A stretch of DNA of 64,000 bases, from NCBI RefSeq assembly GCF_024346955.1, contig NZ_AP024884.1:1240001-1304000 (forward strand), in the 5' to 3' direction. The number at the start of each line of letters is the position of its first letter. Position 1 is the first letter of the stretch. This document shows, piece by piece, positions 52,595 through 61,496 of the stretch. The position numbers and the translations under genes are program-made. Below the pieces are notes generated by a model. The model saw nothing but the letters and a program-made list of their open reading frames with translations, ran no database searches and was not told where the DNA came from. The stretch comes from Vibrio mangrovi. GTDB taxonomy: Bacteria; Pseudomonadota; Gammaproteobacteria; Enterobacterales; Vibrionaceae.

Positions 52595-54286
52595 ATGAGT
52601 GAAACTTTATTAGCCTTACTTGCCTTTTCTCCGATTGTTGCTGCCGCGATCTTACTGGTCGGCCTCAACTGGCCGGCGAAAAAAGCCATGCCGGTCGCAT
52701 TCGGTCTGACCGTCGTTATTGCCCTGTTCTGCTGGGATATGTCAGCAAACCGGGTACTTGCGTCGGTTTTTCAGGGACTCGGTATTACCGTCTCTGTCCT
52801 CTGGATCGTCTTCGGTGCGATCTTTCTGCTCAATACCCTTAAACATAGTGGAGCCATTACAGTCATCCGCAACGGATTCACCGATATCTCGCCGGACCGG
52901 CGGATTCAGGCCATTATTATTGCCTGGTGTTTCGGCTCCTTTATTGAAGGTGCTTCCGGCTTCGGTACACCGGCTGCGATTGCAGCACCACTATTAGTTG
53001 CCATTGGCTTCCCGGCACTGGCTGCCGTGCTGATGGGCATGATGATCCAGTCGACTCCCGTATCTTTCGGCGCGGTCGGCACACCGATTCTGGTTGGTGT
53101 CAGCAAAGGACTCGATACCCATAATATCAGTCAGTTACTGACTGCCCAAGGTTCTGGCTGGGAAAGCTACCTGCAACAGATCACCACCAGCGTTGCACTG
53201 ATTCACGCCACCGTCGGTACACTGATGCCGGTACTGATGGCAATGATGCTGACCCGCTTTTTCGGTAAAAACAAAAGCTGGACTGAAGGGCTGGATATCT
53301 TACCTTTCGCCCTGTTTGCCGGGGTTGCCTTCACCGTTCCTTATGCTCTGACCGGCGCTCTGCTCGGTCCTGAATTCCCCTCTCTGATCGGCGGACTTGT
53401 CGGACTGGCGATTGTCGTCACCGCAGCGAGAAAAGGATTTCTCGTTCCCCGCTCAGTCTGGGATTTCCGTCCGGAACAGGAATGGCCGGCCGAGTGGCTC
53501 GGTTCTCTGAAAATGGACCTGAAAGCAGTTCAGTCCAACCCGATGAGTCTGGCACTGGCCTGGACACCATATCTGCTCCTTGCGGTGATTTTGGTTGCCA
53601 GCCGGGTCAGCACCTCGTTTAAAGCGATGCTACAAAGTGTCAGTCTCTCGTTTGGCAACATTCTGGGAGAAGCAGGCATCAGCACGGCATTCCAACCTTT
53701 ATATTTACCCGGCGGTATTCTGGTTTTCGTCGCTTTGCTTGCCGTTCTGATTCAGGCCAGAAGTGCAGCACCGATGATGAAAGCACTGGGTGAATCGAGT
53801 AAAACCCTGGTCGGGGCCGGATTTGTGCTGGTATTTACCATTCCGATGGTGCGGATCTTTATCAACTCAGGCGTGAACGGTGCAGATCTGGCCAGTATGC
53901 CGGTCACCACAGCGAATTTTGCCGCAGGTCTGGTGGGGAGTGCTTTCCCGGCTCTGAGTGCCACTGTCGGAGCGCTAGGCGCTTTCATCGCCGGTTCAAA
54001 TACCGTTTCAAATATGATGTTCAGCCAGTTTCAGTTTGAAGTGGCTCATACACTTTCGGTTTCGAGCGTGATTGTGATTGCATTACAGGCTGTCGGCGCT
54101 GCCGCCGGAAACATGATTGCTATTCACAATGTGGTTGCAGCATCTGCAACAGTCGGACTATTGGGAAGAGAAGGCGCAACCCTGCGTAAAACCATTATCC
54201 CGACCGCATATTATCTGCTGGCAACCGGTCTGATCGGATTACTGGTGATCTATGGTTTCCACGCCACTGATGTCCTGATGAACTAG
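52595..54286 (+). CDS. lldP: L-lactate permease
   Basis: The start at 52595 has AAGGA 8 bases upstream; the ATG at 52562 is rejected. 563 residues with about 13 membrane helices. IAWCFGSFIEGASGFGTPAAIAAPLLV is the LctP/LldP hallmark, with MIQSTPVSFGAVGTPILVG and FIAGSNTVSNMMFSQFQFE. It imports lactate (and glycolate) by proton symport. It is followed by lldEFG on the same strand, about 200 bases later, with an ATACCAATC repeat in the gap. Confidence 0.95.
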   Translation: MSETLLALLAFSPIVAAAILLVGLNWPAKKAMPVAFGLTVVIALFCWDMSANRVLASVFQGLGITVSVLWIVFGAIFLLNTLKHSGAITVIRNGFTDISPDRRIQAIIIAWCFGSFIEGASGFGTPAAIAAPLLVAIGFPALAAVLMGMMIQSTPVSFGAVGTPILVGVSKGLDTHNISQLLTAQGSGWESYLQQITTSVALIHATVGTLMPVLMAMMLTRFFGKNKSWTEGLDILPFALFAGVAFTVPYALTGALLGPEFPSLIGGLVGLAIVVTAARKGFLVPRSVWDFRPEQEWPAEWLGSLKMDLKAVQSNPMSLALAWTPYLLLAVILVASRVSTSFKAMLQSVSLSFGNILGEAGISTAFQPLYLPGGILVFVALLAVLIQARSAAPMMKALGESSKTLVGAGFVLVFTIPMVRIFINSGVNGADLASMPVTTANFAAGLVGSAFPALSATVGALGAFIAGSNTVSNMMFSQFQFEVAHTLSVSSVIVIALQAVGAAAGNMIAIHNVVAASATVGLLGREGATLRKTIIPTAYYLLATGLIGLLVIYGFHATDVLMN

Positions 54287-54318
54287 GTCTGTGACCTGAT
54301 AGAAGAAGACAGAAAATA

Positions 54319-54390
54319 ATACCAATCAAACTAGTTAAATGTTCAGAAATTATGCAGGAAAAATGACCAGATAATTACTGCGATTGGTAT
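54319..54390. repeat. 72-base element with ATACCAATC inverted ends
   Basis: Perfect 9-bp terminal inverted repeats ATACCAATC (54319-54327) and GATTGGTAT (54382-54390) between lldP and lldE. The element is AT-rich inside. Similar ATACCAAT ends occur at 17823. It looks like a MITE-like Vibrio intergenic repeat. Confidence 0.6.
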
Positions 54391-54491
54391 CGCTAATTGG
54401 CCGTCACTCATATTCCCCCAACCCGGCATATCCCCAGAGTCGTGTTTTTGAGTGATGGCTTTACTTATCAATGCATTCACTGGAGAGTCTT

Positions 54492-55274
54492 ATGAGAATT
54501 TACCCGGCGAAACCTGACAAAGTCTATTTCTACGCGACTTGTCTGGTGGACCTGTTCGACCCAAACGCCGGACTCGATGCCATCACCCTGATTGAGCAGC
54601 AGGGCATCGAGGTCATCTATATCGAAAAACAAACCTGCTGCGGCCAGCCGGCTTATACTTCCGGCTATGATGATGAAGCCCAATCCGTTGCCCTGAATCA
54701 GATCGCTCTGTTTCCCGAACCTTACCCGGTGATTGTACTGTCCGGTTCCTGCGGCGGCATGATGCATCATCATTATCGTCGCCTTTTCGCCGGAACTGAG
54801 CAGGAATCTCAGGTGAATGCCTTCTGTGATCGTGTATTTGAATTCACCGAATTTCTGGTTCATGTCTGCCGCGCCAAACTGCAGGATCACGGTCCGGAGA
54901 CTTCTGTGGTCATGCATACTTCCTGTGCCGCCCGGCGGGAAATGAATGTGCATGTCACAGCAACCCAACTACTCAGCCAGCTTGAGCAGGTCGAACTGAA
55001 AGTTCAGGATTACGAAAGTGAGTGTTGCGGCTTCGGCGGCACCTTCTCCGTTCGCCATCCCGATATCTCTCAGGCGATGGTGGAAGACAAAACCCGCCAT
55101 ATCAAAGCAACACAGGCTGATCATCTGGTCAGTGCTGACTGGGGCTGCCTGCTCAATATTAACGGCGCACTGGATTTTCAGCACCAACACGGTGATGCAT
55201 CCACAATGCAGGGCCGTCATCTTGCCAGCTTTCTGTTAGAACGGGTGACACCAGAACAGATACAGGAGAAATAA
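54492..55274 (+). CDS. lldE: L-lactate utilisation protein, cysteine-rich Fe-S subunit
   Basis: The start at 54492 (MRIYPAKPDKVYFYATCLVD) has GGAGA upstream; the longer start at 54471 is rejected. 260 residues. Two CCG-type cysteine-rich domains: KQTCCGQPAYTSGYDDEA and ESECCGFGGTFSVRHPDIS, plus a Cys in HTSCAARREM. This is LldE/LutA/YkgE, a heterodisulfide-reductase-like subunit of the LldEFG complex that oxidises L-lactate to pyruvate at the membrane face. The lldF gene begins 2 bases later. Confidence 0.94.
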   Translation: MRIYPAKPDKVYFYATCLVDLFDPNAGLDAITLIEQQGIEVIYIEKQTCCGQPAYTSGYDDEAQSVALNQIALFPEPYPVIVLSGSCGGMMHHHYRRLFAGTEQESQVNAFCDRVFEFTEFLVHVCRAKLQDHGPETSVVMHTSCAARREMNVHVTATQLLSQLEQVELKVQDYESECCGFGGTFSVRHPDISQAMVEDKTRHIKATQADHLVSADWGCLLNINGALDFQHQHGDASTMQGRHLASFLLERVTPEQIQEK

Positions 55275-55276
55275 TT

Positions 55277-56722
55277 ATGAATGAATCTCCGCAACAGTTT
55301 CATCCGCAAGCTAAAGCTGCACTCAATGACTCGCAGCTCCGGGCTAACTTCCGTGGTGCGATGGATTACCTGCAAGAGAAGCGCAAAAATGCCTTTGCCG
55401 ATCCGCAGGAAGAACAGCAAACCCGTGATCTGGCAGAAGCGATCCGTCAGCGCTGCCTCAGTAAACTTCCTCAGCTACTAGAACAGCTTGAACATAACTG
55501 CCAGAAAAATGGGATTCAGGTACACTGGGCCGAAAATGCCGAACAGGCCAATACCATTATTGCCGGGATTGCCGAACATCACCGGGCTTCACTGATGATC
55601 AAAGGCAAGTCCATGGTCAGCGAAGAGATCGAGCTCAACCATGAAATGGCCAAACTGGGCGTGACCTGTCTGGAAAGCGATATGGGAGAATACATTATTC
55701 AGCTCGATGGCGATAAGCCTTCCCATATCATCATGCCGGCGATTCACAAGAACAAGCAGGAAGTCAGCGATACTTTCCGCGACAACCTGCCGGGTTTCCA
55801 GCCGACCACCGATGTCGACCGCCTGATCCAGACCGGACGTGCTCAGCTCCGGGAAAAATTCCGCACTGCGGATATCGGTTTATCCGGCGTCAACTTCGCT
55901 GTGGCAGAAACCGGAACATTGTGTCTGGTGGAAAATGAAGGTAACGGCCGGATGTCAACAACAGTACCGAACGTCCATGTTGCGATCACCGGCATTGAAA
56001 AAGTGGTTGAGTTTCTGACCGATGTCCCGCCCCTGTTCAGCGCGCTGACCCGTTCCGCCACCGGACAGACCATCAGTACTTATTTCAACATGATCACCTC
56101 ACCGCGTAAGCCGAATGAAAAAGACGGACCGCAGGAAGTGCATCTGGTGTTGCTCGATAACGGCCGCAGTCAGGCTTATCGTGACGAAGAACTGCGCAAA
56201 ACCCTGCAATGTATTCGTTGTGGTGCCTGCATGAACCACTGTCCGGTTTATACCCGTATCGGTGGTCACGCCTATGGCACAGTTTATCCCGGCCCGATCG
56301 GCAAGATCATTTCACCGCATCTGATGGGACTGGAAGCGACTAAAGATCTCGTTACAGCATCGAGCTTGTGCGGTGCCTGTGGCGAAGTCTGCCCGGTACG
56401 CATTCCGATCCCGGAGATGTTGCTGCGTCTGCGTAAAGAAGCCAAACACGCGGCGAAGCCCGGCCTGGAAGAGATGCGCGGTCAGAAATCCGCCTATAAG
56501 CCGACCGAAAAACTGGCGATGCGCGGTTTTGCTTATTCCGCTACACATCCGACAATCTACCGGATCGGCACTCGTCTGGCCGGACAGATGCGTCACCTGA
56601 TGCCGTCTAAACTTGGCCCGTGGACTCAATGCCGGACAGCACCCAAACCTGCCGCAAAATCTCTGAATCAGTTGATGAAGGAAAGAGCCCGCCAGTCACA
56701 AAAAGAGGGGAAATCATCATGA
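55277..56722 (+). CDS. lldF: L-lactate utilisation ferredoxin-like Fe-S subunit
   Basis: 481 residues. Two [4Fe-4S] motifs: CIRCGACMNHCPVY and CGACGEVCPVRIP. The LUD domain precedes them (SLMIKGKSMVSEEIELNHEM, NFAVAETGTLCLVENEGNGRM). This is LldF/LutB/YkgF, which passes electrons in L-lactate oxidation. It starts 2 bases after lldE and overlaps lldG by 4 bases (ATGA). Confidence 0.95.
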   Translation: MNESPQQFHPQAKAALNDSQLRANFRGAMDYLQEKRKNAFADPQEEQQTRDLAEAIRQRCLSKLPQLLEQLEHNCQKNGIQVHWAENAEQANTIIAGIAEHHRASLMIKGKSMVSEEIELNHEMAKLGVTCLESDMGEYIIQLDGDKPSHIIMPAIHKNKQEVSDTFRDNLPGFQPTTDVDRLIQTGRAQLREKFRTADIGLSGVNFAVAETGTLCLVENEGNGRMSTTVPNVHVAITGIEKVVEFLTDVPPLFSALTRSATGQTISTYFNMITSPRKPNEKDGPQEVHLVLLDNGRSQAYRDEELRKTLQCIRCGACMNHCPVYTRIGGHAYGTVYPGPIGKIISPHLMGLEATKDLVTASSLCGACGEVCPVRIPIPEMLLRLRKEAKHAAKPGLEEMRGQKSAYKPTEKLAMRGFAYSATHPTIYRIGTRLAGQMRHLMPSKLGPWTQCRTAPKPAAKSLNQLMKERARQSQKEGKSS

Positions 56723-57378
56723 GCAATGCCAGACAGCAGATTTTCAATAAACTCAATGCCGCCCGCCCGACACCGCTGGAAAACGGCTCTGCGGAAACAG
56801 CCCGCAATTTTGCCCGGCATAATTTCAGCGACGACCAGAAACTGGAACGTTTCTGCGCCGCACTCGATGCCAACCATGCACAGGTGCTGACCATTGAACG
56901 GGAACAACTGATTCAGACAGTCCACGAATTATGTGCGCAAAACGGCTGGCAACACGCGGCAATCGGCACCAGTGGCCTGTGGCATAGTGATTTTCGTAAA
57001 GGGCTGGAGAACATCCAGATCACAGAGTATCAGCAAACCATTGACCAATGGAAAGACGAGCTATTCACCACCGTCGATGTCGGTCTGACCGACACCTGCG
57101 CTGGAATCGCCGATACCGGCGCACTGGTGCTCTGGCCGGACATCCATCAGCCACGCACCCTGTCGCTGGTACCGCCTTGTCATGTCGCTGTACTCAGACA
57201 ATCAACGCTGTTTGATAGTTTCACCGACATCATGCTCAGCCAGCAGTGGCACACACAAATGCCAACCAATGCGGTGTTAATCTCCGGCCCGTCCAAAACC
57301 GCAGATATTCAGCAGACACTGGCCTACGGCGCGCACGGGCCGAGTCAGTTGATTGTGGTGATTTTAAAAGATGAGTGA
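56719..57378 (+). CDS. lldG: L-lactate utilisation LUD-domain subunit
   Basis: The start at 56719 has AGAGGGG upstream; the longer frame to 56620 overlaps lldF and is rejected. 219 residues. The LUD/LutC fold is marked by DVGLTDTCAGIADTGALVLWP and by AVLISGPSKTADIQQTLAYGAHGP, whose GP(S)xTADI is a near-perfect LutC signature. Third subunit of LldEFG. No lldD (flavin L-lactate dehydrogenase) or dld follows, so this complex is the only lactate dehydrogenase in this locus. Confidence 0.94.
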   Translation: MSNARQQIFNKLNAARPTPLENGSAETARNFARHNFSDDQKLERFCAALDANHAQVLTIEREQLIQTVHELCAQNGWQHAAIGTSGLWHSDFRKGLENIQITEYQQTIDQWKDELFTTVDVGLTDTCAGIADTGALVLWPDIHQPRTLSLVPPCHVAVLRQSTLFDSFTDIMLSQQWHTQMPTNAVLISGPSKTADIQQTLAYGAHGPSQLIVVILKDE

Positions 57379-57397
57379 GTTTGTTGGGTTGTAAATC

Positions 57398-57431
57398 TCA
57401 CCACCCAAAGGTCTCAATCTTTGGGTGGTGA
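57398..57431 (+). terminator. Strong hairpin after lldG
   Basis: A 13-bp perfect stem TCACCACCCAAAG/CTTTGGGTGGTGA with an 8-base loop, 19 bases past the stop. It has no T run, so it may be a stabiliser or a Rho-type end as well as a terminator. Confidence 0.6.
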
Positions 57432-57941
57432 ACTGAACAAGGTTGAGACTACCGCCAAAGGAAACGGCCAGCATATGCTGCCTTGTCAGCTCACCATAAT
57501 CTGGACGAACTAAGGCTACAATCAGTACAATACCGGCCTTTTGATATGCATTGGTCTTTGGCGGGGTCTCAATCCCGGCACCGAATTTTATCGGTACCGC
57601 GTCAGAGTATGCGCAGTCTGGGATGTTGGCGAGTGAAGGAGCAGAAAACCGCGTGCAGTATGGTGAAATCTCATACTTTTCTAATACTTGGTGAGGAGTT
57701 ATTTTGCGTGTGGTTTCACAGAGGTTGTCTGGTAAAGGCTGACATCTTAATAAGTGAATTTGGTTGACCTCCATGTGTTAGAAAGATGGTTGTTGTCCAG
57801 AGTCCGATGCTACGAAATGGCACAATGTAGGATGAAAATATGACGAAGAATTAACTATTAATGGAGACTGTAAAAGATTCTGTGAATCTCTGCCCCATCC
57901 TGCTGATGGCTAACACTATTTAATTTATTAAGCACTCTCAC
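57432..57941. other. About 500 bases without a supported gene
   Basis: A 136-codon minus-strand frame covers 57364-57774, but it runs through the lldG hairpin, lacks a ribosome site and has no recognisable domain, so I leave it out. Composition turns more AT-rich from about 57780. This may be the edge of the accessory segment that follows. Confidence 0.4.
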
Positions 57942-58271
57942 TTAATGCAAATATATACTTATATGCGGTTTTCGTTTTATAAAAATCGATTGTTCTTCAC
58001 TCACCTTTATCTCGAGAATTTCTGGAATATTATCATTTAAAACCCGAATATCTCTTACTCCAGTTCCTTCAAATTCAAATATTTTATCGCCTTCTTCCGT
58101 AAGGATTACTTTTACATCTTTGTAGGATGGCTGTATCGAAACAGTCAGAACTCTGTGCTTATCTGTGACCTCATAAACTAAACTGTTATATATCCACGGA
58201 GTATCATAATCGAGCATCTTTGGCTCAACTTCAAAGAACCCTAATAGTTCGTACTCTTCTGCTGAGATCAT
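57942..58271 (-). CDS. Small hypothetical protein in accessory DNA
   Basis: 109 residues, AT-rich, with GGAGAGA 9 bases before the ATG at 58271. Cytosolic. The N-terminal acidic helix (SAEEYELLGFFEVEP) is followed by beta-rich segments (IYNSLVYEVTDKHRVLTVSI, VKVILTEEGDKIFEFEGTGV). The size and fold pattern are like those of immunity proteins of contact-dependent toxin systems, but I do not recognise the family. It lies 110 bases downstream of, and on the same strand as, the HNH endonuclease gene, so the two may be one unit. Confidence 0.65.
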   Translation of the reverse strand: MISAEEYELLGFFEVEPKMLDYDTPWIYNSLVYEVTDKHRVLTVSIQPSYKDVKVILTEEGDKIFEFEGTGVRDIRVLNDNIPEILEIKVSEEQSIFIKRKPHISIYLH

Positions 58272-58381
58272 AGTTTCTCTCCTGTCACATAACGCATAGT
58301 TCAGTTGACGAATATTTCTGCTAATTTTGAGAACCCAAATTCGTGACAGGACGAAGTCAATTGGAACATCTTTTTACACCT

Positions 58382-59059
58382 TTACTCACGTACCAGCCTA
58401 CCAATTTTATCGTACATGGATTGCACTAAATTTAGCTTATCAGCTCCGTAGTGCATTTCCCGATGACAATTTGGGCATAATGCTAATGTATTTGAAATTG
58501 TATCTGAACCACCATCAGCCAAGCGTCGAAGATGATGAACTTCTAAAAAAGGCTCACCTTCTGCTGTAATAAAAGATGCTTTATTATCGCAACACTCACA
58601 ATAACCATTTGCATGCTTTAAAATCCATGCTTTAACTTTTGGATCTCTTACATACGTAGTTACCGAAGAATACATCTTCTCAGGTTCTTTTATACCCTGC
58701 GGTTTTTCTAAAATATTTTTTGCTTTATAACTTAAAACCTGCGTTTCAAATTCAGCAATCTTTAACGATTGTTGCCCTTCAACTTCAGATATAAGGCGCT
58801 CAATTATTGCAGCGTTACTTGAACCAACATTTTTTGCTGGCTTTAACCCAGAAACCCAGCCGCGACCTAGCAAAGAGTATACATAGGAAATGTTTTGCAT
58901 TCGGTATTCAAAAGACTTTTCAGTTCTACCAAACCGAGCTGACAGCTCATGGTAATACTGCTTTTTTATAAATGGGATTCCATTGGCTTCCTTGATATGC
59001 ATATCAACATACGATTCAACTGCTGCCTTCAGTTCCTCTTCTGTCCAATTATTGCTCAA
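58382..59059 (-). CDS. HNH endonuclease (McrA-like)
   Basis: Start TTG at 59059 with AGGAA 7 bases upstream; no nearby ATG fits. 225 residues. The N-terminal ~85 residues are helical (WTEEELKAAVESYVDMH, RFGRTEKSFEYRMQNIS), resembling a DNA-recognition region seen in restriction-type HNH proteins. The C-terminal HNH domain has a CECC and CPNCH zinc pair and the catalytic block PFLEVHHLRRLADGGSD...NTLALC. Cytosolic. It is likely a restriction-type or mobile nuclease, with AT-rich composition unlike the lactate genes beside it. No cognate methyltransferase is seen. Confidence 0.88.
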   Translation of the reverse strand: MSNNWTEEELKAAVESYVDMHIKEANGIPFIKKQYYHELSARFGRTEKSFEYRMQNISYVYSLLGRGWVSGLKPAKNVGSSNAAIIERLISEVEGQQSLKIAEFETQVLSYKAKNILEKPQGIKEPEKMYSSVTTYVRDPKVKAWILKHANGYCECCDNKASFITAEGEPFLEVHHLRRLADGGSDTISNTLALCPNCHREMHYGADKLNLVQSMYDKIGRLVRE

Positions 59060-59149
59060 TATTGATTCCTATTTACGTACAAGATTCCTTTAGATATGTA
59101 ACGCAAAGAACAGTATGAGGTCAATTAATACAACTTATCTATATGAGTG

Positions 59150-59527
59150 TTACAGCACTTTCAGAATCGCTTTTTGTGCTGCCGGTGCACACACTTCTAT
59201 TTGAGACTGATCAATCCATCTCATCTGTTCGATTTCCGAGTCAGGAGTAATCTCCCCGCTAAAATGAGCTGAGTAGCAATGCATTTCCAGTTCGGTATTT
59301 TCAAGACCATAAGCGATATCAGTGACAGAAAATTCATGAGAAATCGTATCCGGGACTAAATCTATGTTCAGCTCCTCTTTTATTTCTCGTATCAACGCTA
59401 ATTCGAGTGTTTCTCCGGGTTCTAATTTACCGCCGGGAATAAAGTACTTATCTTTGCCTCTGGTTTTTACACACAGCACTTTGCCGTCTTTTCTGAAAAC
59501 CCAGGCAACACTCTCTAACTTATTCAT
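59150..59527 (-). CDS. Nudix hydrolase
   Basis: The start at 59527 (MNKLESVAWVFRKDGKVL) has AAGGAG 9 bases upstream; the longer frame to 59560 is rejected. 125 residues. A complete Nudix box, GGKLEPGETLELALIREIKEELNI (Gx5Ex7REUxEExGU pattern; the final Gly-like position is Asn), is at residues ~35-58. It hydrolyses nucleoside-diphosphate-type substrates; the specificity is unknown. KTRGKDKYFIPGG just before the box is common among ADP-ribose/8-oxo-dGTP-type members. Cytosolic and monocistronic. Confidence 0.92.
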   Translation of the reverse strand: MNKLESVAWVFRKDGKVLCVKTRGKDKYFIPGGKLEPGETLELALIREIKEELNIDLVPDTISHEFSVTDIAYGLENTELEMHCYSAHFSGEITPDSEIEQMRWIDQSQIEVCAPAAQKAILKVL

Positions 59528-59605
59528 TCCATTGATCTCCTTAGATTTTTCCGTGTTCATTCCACGCTGAATTTAGCTGCTCCCTGCCTCTCACTTATAT
59601 CTAAC

Positions 59606-59615
59606 GGGGACAGAC
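59606..59615 (-). repeat. GTCTGTCC-type short motif
   Basis: GGGGACAGAC on the plus strand (GTCTGTCCCC on the minus). Related copies lie at 9129-9144, 27989-28004 and 63141-63154. Such words flank REP-associated (Y1) transposase remnants in some gammaproteobacteria; no transposase is present here. Confidence 0.4.
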
Positions 59616-59768
59616 ATTTCAACATTGCGATTAAATAACTCAATAATCGATGACTGTTCCTGACACGATCTCCCAACAAAACAACCTGATTTCATATTCA
59701 TATTGTTGCTCTGTCTTAAATGTGATAACTGAAAATAACATTTGAATTAATTGGATTCAGGAAGAGAT

Positions 59769-60284
59769 ATGGCACAAGCTGTTCGTATCGGGGACACTGG
59801 TACTGCTCATGATGGATTTCCCCCAACACCGGTTACTTCCGGATCTCCAGATGTTTTTATGGATGGTATTCCCGCTGCCCGAGTAGGAGATCCATTAGCC
59901 CCGCATGCAAAACCCAATCATCCTCCACACGGGCGAGAAATATCGTCCGGATCTTCAACTGTGATGATCAACCACAAACCTGCTGCGCTAACCGGTGGCT
60001 CGGTAAATTGTGGTGGTATAACGATGGGCAGTGGTACGGTTAATATTGGTGATGAAGCTCCAAAACCATCACCTATGAAAGTACTGCATCCAATAGAGAA
60101 GCAACATAACCGCTTATTTGTTATTAAAGATGAAACCGGGCAGCCTCTTAAGGATGTGGAATACCGTATTGTTGTCGATGGAGAAACGATCGCTCAGGGA
60201 AAAACTGATCACAGTGGTAAGTTGCCAGTTGCAGATACAGGCACTCAACCGAAAAAGATCCAAATATTTATTAAGGAAATATAA
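59769..60284 (+). CDS. PAAR-repeat spike protein with C-terminal extension
   Basis: The start at 59769 has GGAAGAGA just upstream; the frame from 59751 is rejected. 171 residues. The N-terminal ~95 residues are a PAAR domain: AVRIGDTGTAHDGFPPTPV, GSPDVFMDGIPAARVGDPLAPH, GSSTVMINHKPAALTGGSVNCGG and TMGSGTVNIGD, whose His/Cys residues bind the zinc at the tip. After a linker, ~60 residues (LFVIKDETGQPLKDVEYRI, KTDHSGKLPV) look like a transthyretin-like/Ig module seen on type VI spike proteins. It would sharpen a type VI secretion spike and carry the toxin encoded next. No vgrG or hcp is nearby. Confidence 0.9.
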   Translation: MAQAVRIGDTGTAHDGFPPTPVTSGSPDVFMDGIPAARVGDPLAPHAKPNHPPHGREISSGSSTVMINHKPAALTGGSVNCGGITMGSGTVNIGDEAPKPSPMKVLHPIEKQHNRLFVIKDETGQPLKDVEYRIVVDGETIAQGKTDHSGKLPVADTGTQPKKIQIFIKEI

Positions 60285-61087
60285 TGTCAGATACATCGGG
60301 TTGGGTGCTGAAGAAAGAAATTACTTCGACACCTACCTCTATTCACGATCCTGTCGTTATTAAATTATCGTGCCAGCATCCGGATGGTGCTTTGTCAGTC
60401 GCTGATTATATTATTGGTGAAATGAAAACCAATATTCAGAGTGAAACATGTAAGACCATTCGATATCTACTGGATTATAAATATAAACGACTGAAAGAAT
60501 GGCAACAATTACCATGGTATAAACAACTCATAATACCTATGCCAGAGCCTGACCTGATCTCGGCAATGGCATTATGGACCAGTAAAGTGTACAAAGGGCA
60601 TCCATGGGATCACAAACCATTAATTCGTGATAACCCACGTTTAAAAGCTGTTGCTGTTCATCGTAAATTATGGACACTAGAAAAAGTACGAGCATACCGT
60701 CAGAAGAAAATGCCCAATGATAAACCGCCGACCGACTCTAAAAGTTATTGGCATAAATATAATAGGCATGATTATTTTTATGATATTTGGTCCAATGTAC
60801 ATTATGGATATGTCGGACTAGCTTGTGGATTTAGTCAAACGCTTTTGTTACGAGGCGCAGGTGGCGCACAGTTTCTCGATAATATGACAACAACTGGTGA
60901 TGCACCGGATGATGTTGTTGCTGTTCAAGTTGGTTTCCAACTATATCAGCAATATGGAGACTCGTTAACAAGCTTAACGCCAGTAGCCTTGATGGAGCTT
61001 CTGGAACAGGCTAACTTTTCCGATGCCGCCCGTGATATTCACTTATGTTTTCATCCACACAGAGAAGAATTAAAAAATGAAAACTAA
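60284..61087 (+). CDS. Polymorphic toxin (type-44-like), effector of the PAAR cassette
   Basis: 267 residues, no signal peptide. The ATG overlaps the PAAR stop by one base (TAATG), so translation is coupled. The N-terminal ~130 residues hold a strand-rich and then helical region. The C-terminal half contains YDIWSNVHYGYVGLACGFS (166-184) and LLLRGAGGAQFLD, then DDVVAVQVGFQLYQQYG. This block order matches, from memory, the 'bacterial toxin 44' domain. His/Asp/Tyr residues in the first block are good active-site candidates. It overlaps the likely immunity gene by 11 bases. That protein is membrane-anchored, so the toxin probably acts in the periplasm. Confidence 0.7.
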   Translation: MSDTSGWVLKKEITSTPTSIHDPVVIKLSCQHPDGALSVADYIIGEMKTNIQSETCKTIRYLLDYKYKRLKEWQQLPWYKQLIIPMPEPDLISAMALWTSKVYKGHPWDHKPLIRDNPRLKAVAVHRKLWTLEKVRAYRQKKMPNDKPPTDSKSYWHKYNRHDYFYDIWSNVHYGYVGLACGFSQTLLLRGAGGAQFLDNMTTTGDAPDDVVAVQVGFQLYQQYGDSLTSLTPVALMELLEQANFSDAARDIHLCFHPHREELKNEN

Positions 61088-61496
61088 CCCGGCAAAAATT
61101 ATCAGAATCATTATTTTATTGGTATTAATCGGTTCTGTTGCTGCATTCTTTTTCCCTAAACGTCTGTATATTCACTACAGCAATCCGGATAAACCGATTC
61201 AAGCCTGGCTGTACCAGTATGATGAAACATCAGATGTAAAAGATGTTTCTCAGGGGACGGTTATGTTTGTCATAAAACGACCATGGCTCCTGACTTTTTT
61301 CTCACCAGACATTTTGGCCTCTGTGAGTTGGTCTTACAAAAACAATCGTTCCGTCGTAGATGCTCTGGACATGATAGCCGAAGAAGGACAACCTGATTTA
61401 CAAAATGTATGTCGGCTAGATTTATATCTGGACGATAATGCAAAATTACTTCGTTATGAAGAAACTGATTTTCTGTTTCTGAATTTTTGCTGGTGA
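61077..61496 (+). CDS. Putative membrane-anchored immunity protein
   Basis: 139 residues. One N-terminal helix (IIRIIILLVLIGSVAAFFF) without a signal-cleavage site, followed by a ~110-residue domain that would sit in the periplasm: YIHYSNPDKPIQAWLYQYDE, TVMFVIKRPWLLTFF, LASVSWSYKNNRSVVDAL. I do not recognise the family. It is placed as an immunity protein because it follows the toxin with an 11-base overlap, is small, and would sit where a periplasmic effector acts. It could also be a secretion accessory. Confidence 0.7.
   Translation: MKTNPAKIIRIIILLVLIGSVAAFFFPKRLYIHYSNPDKPIQAWLYQYDETSDVKDVSQGTVMFVIKRPWLLTFFSPDILASVSWSYKNNRSVVDALDMIAEEGQPDLQNVCRLDLYLDDNAKLLRYEETDFLFLNFCW

Noticed and set aside
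54477..54968. 163-codon frame antisense to lldE
   Set aside because: Antisense shadow of a gene with intact Fe-S motifs.
57364..57774. 136-codon minus-strand frame after lldG
   Set aside because: It runs through the lldG 3' hairpin, has no ribosome-binding site and no domain I recognise.
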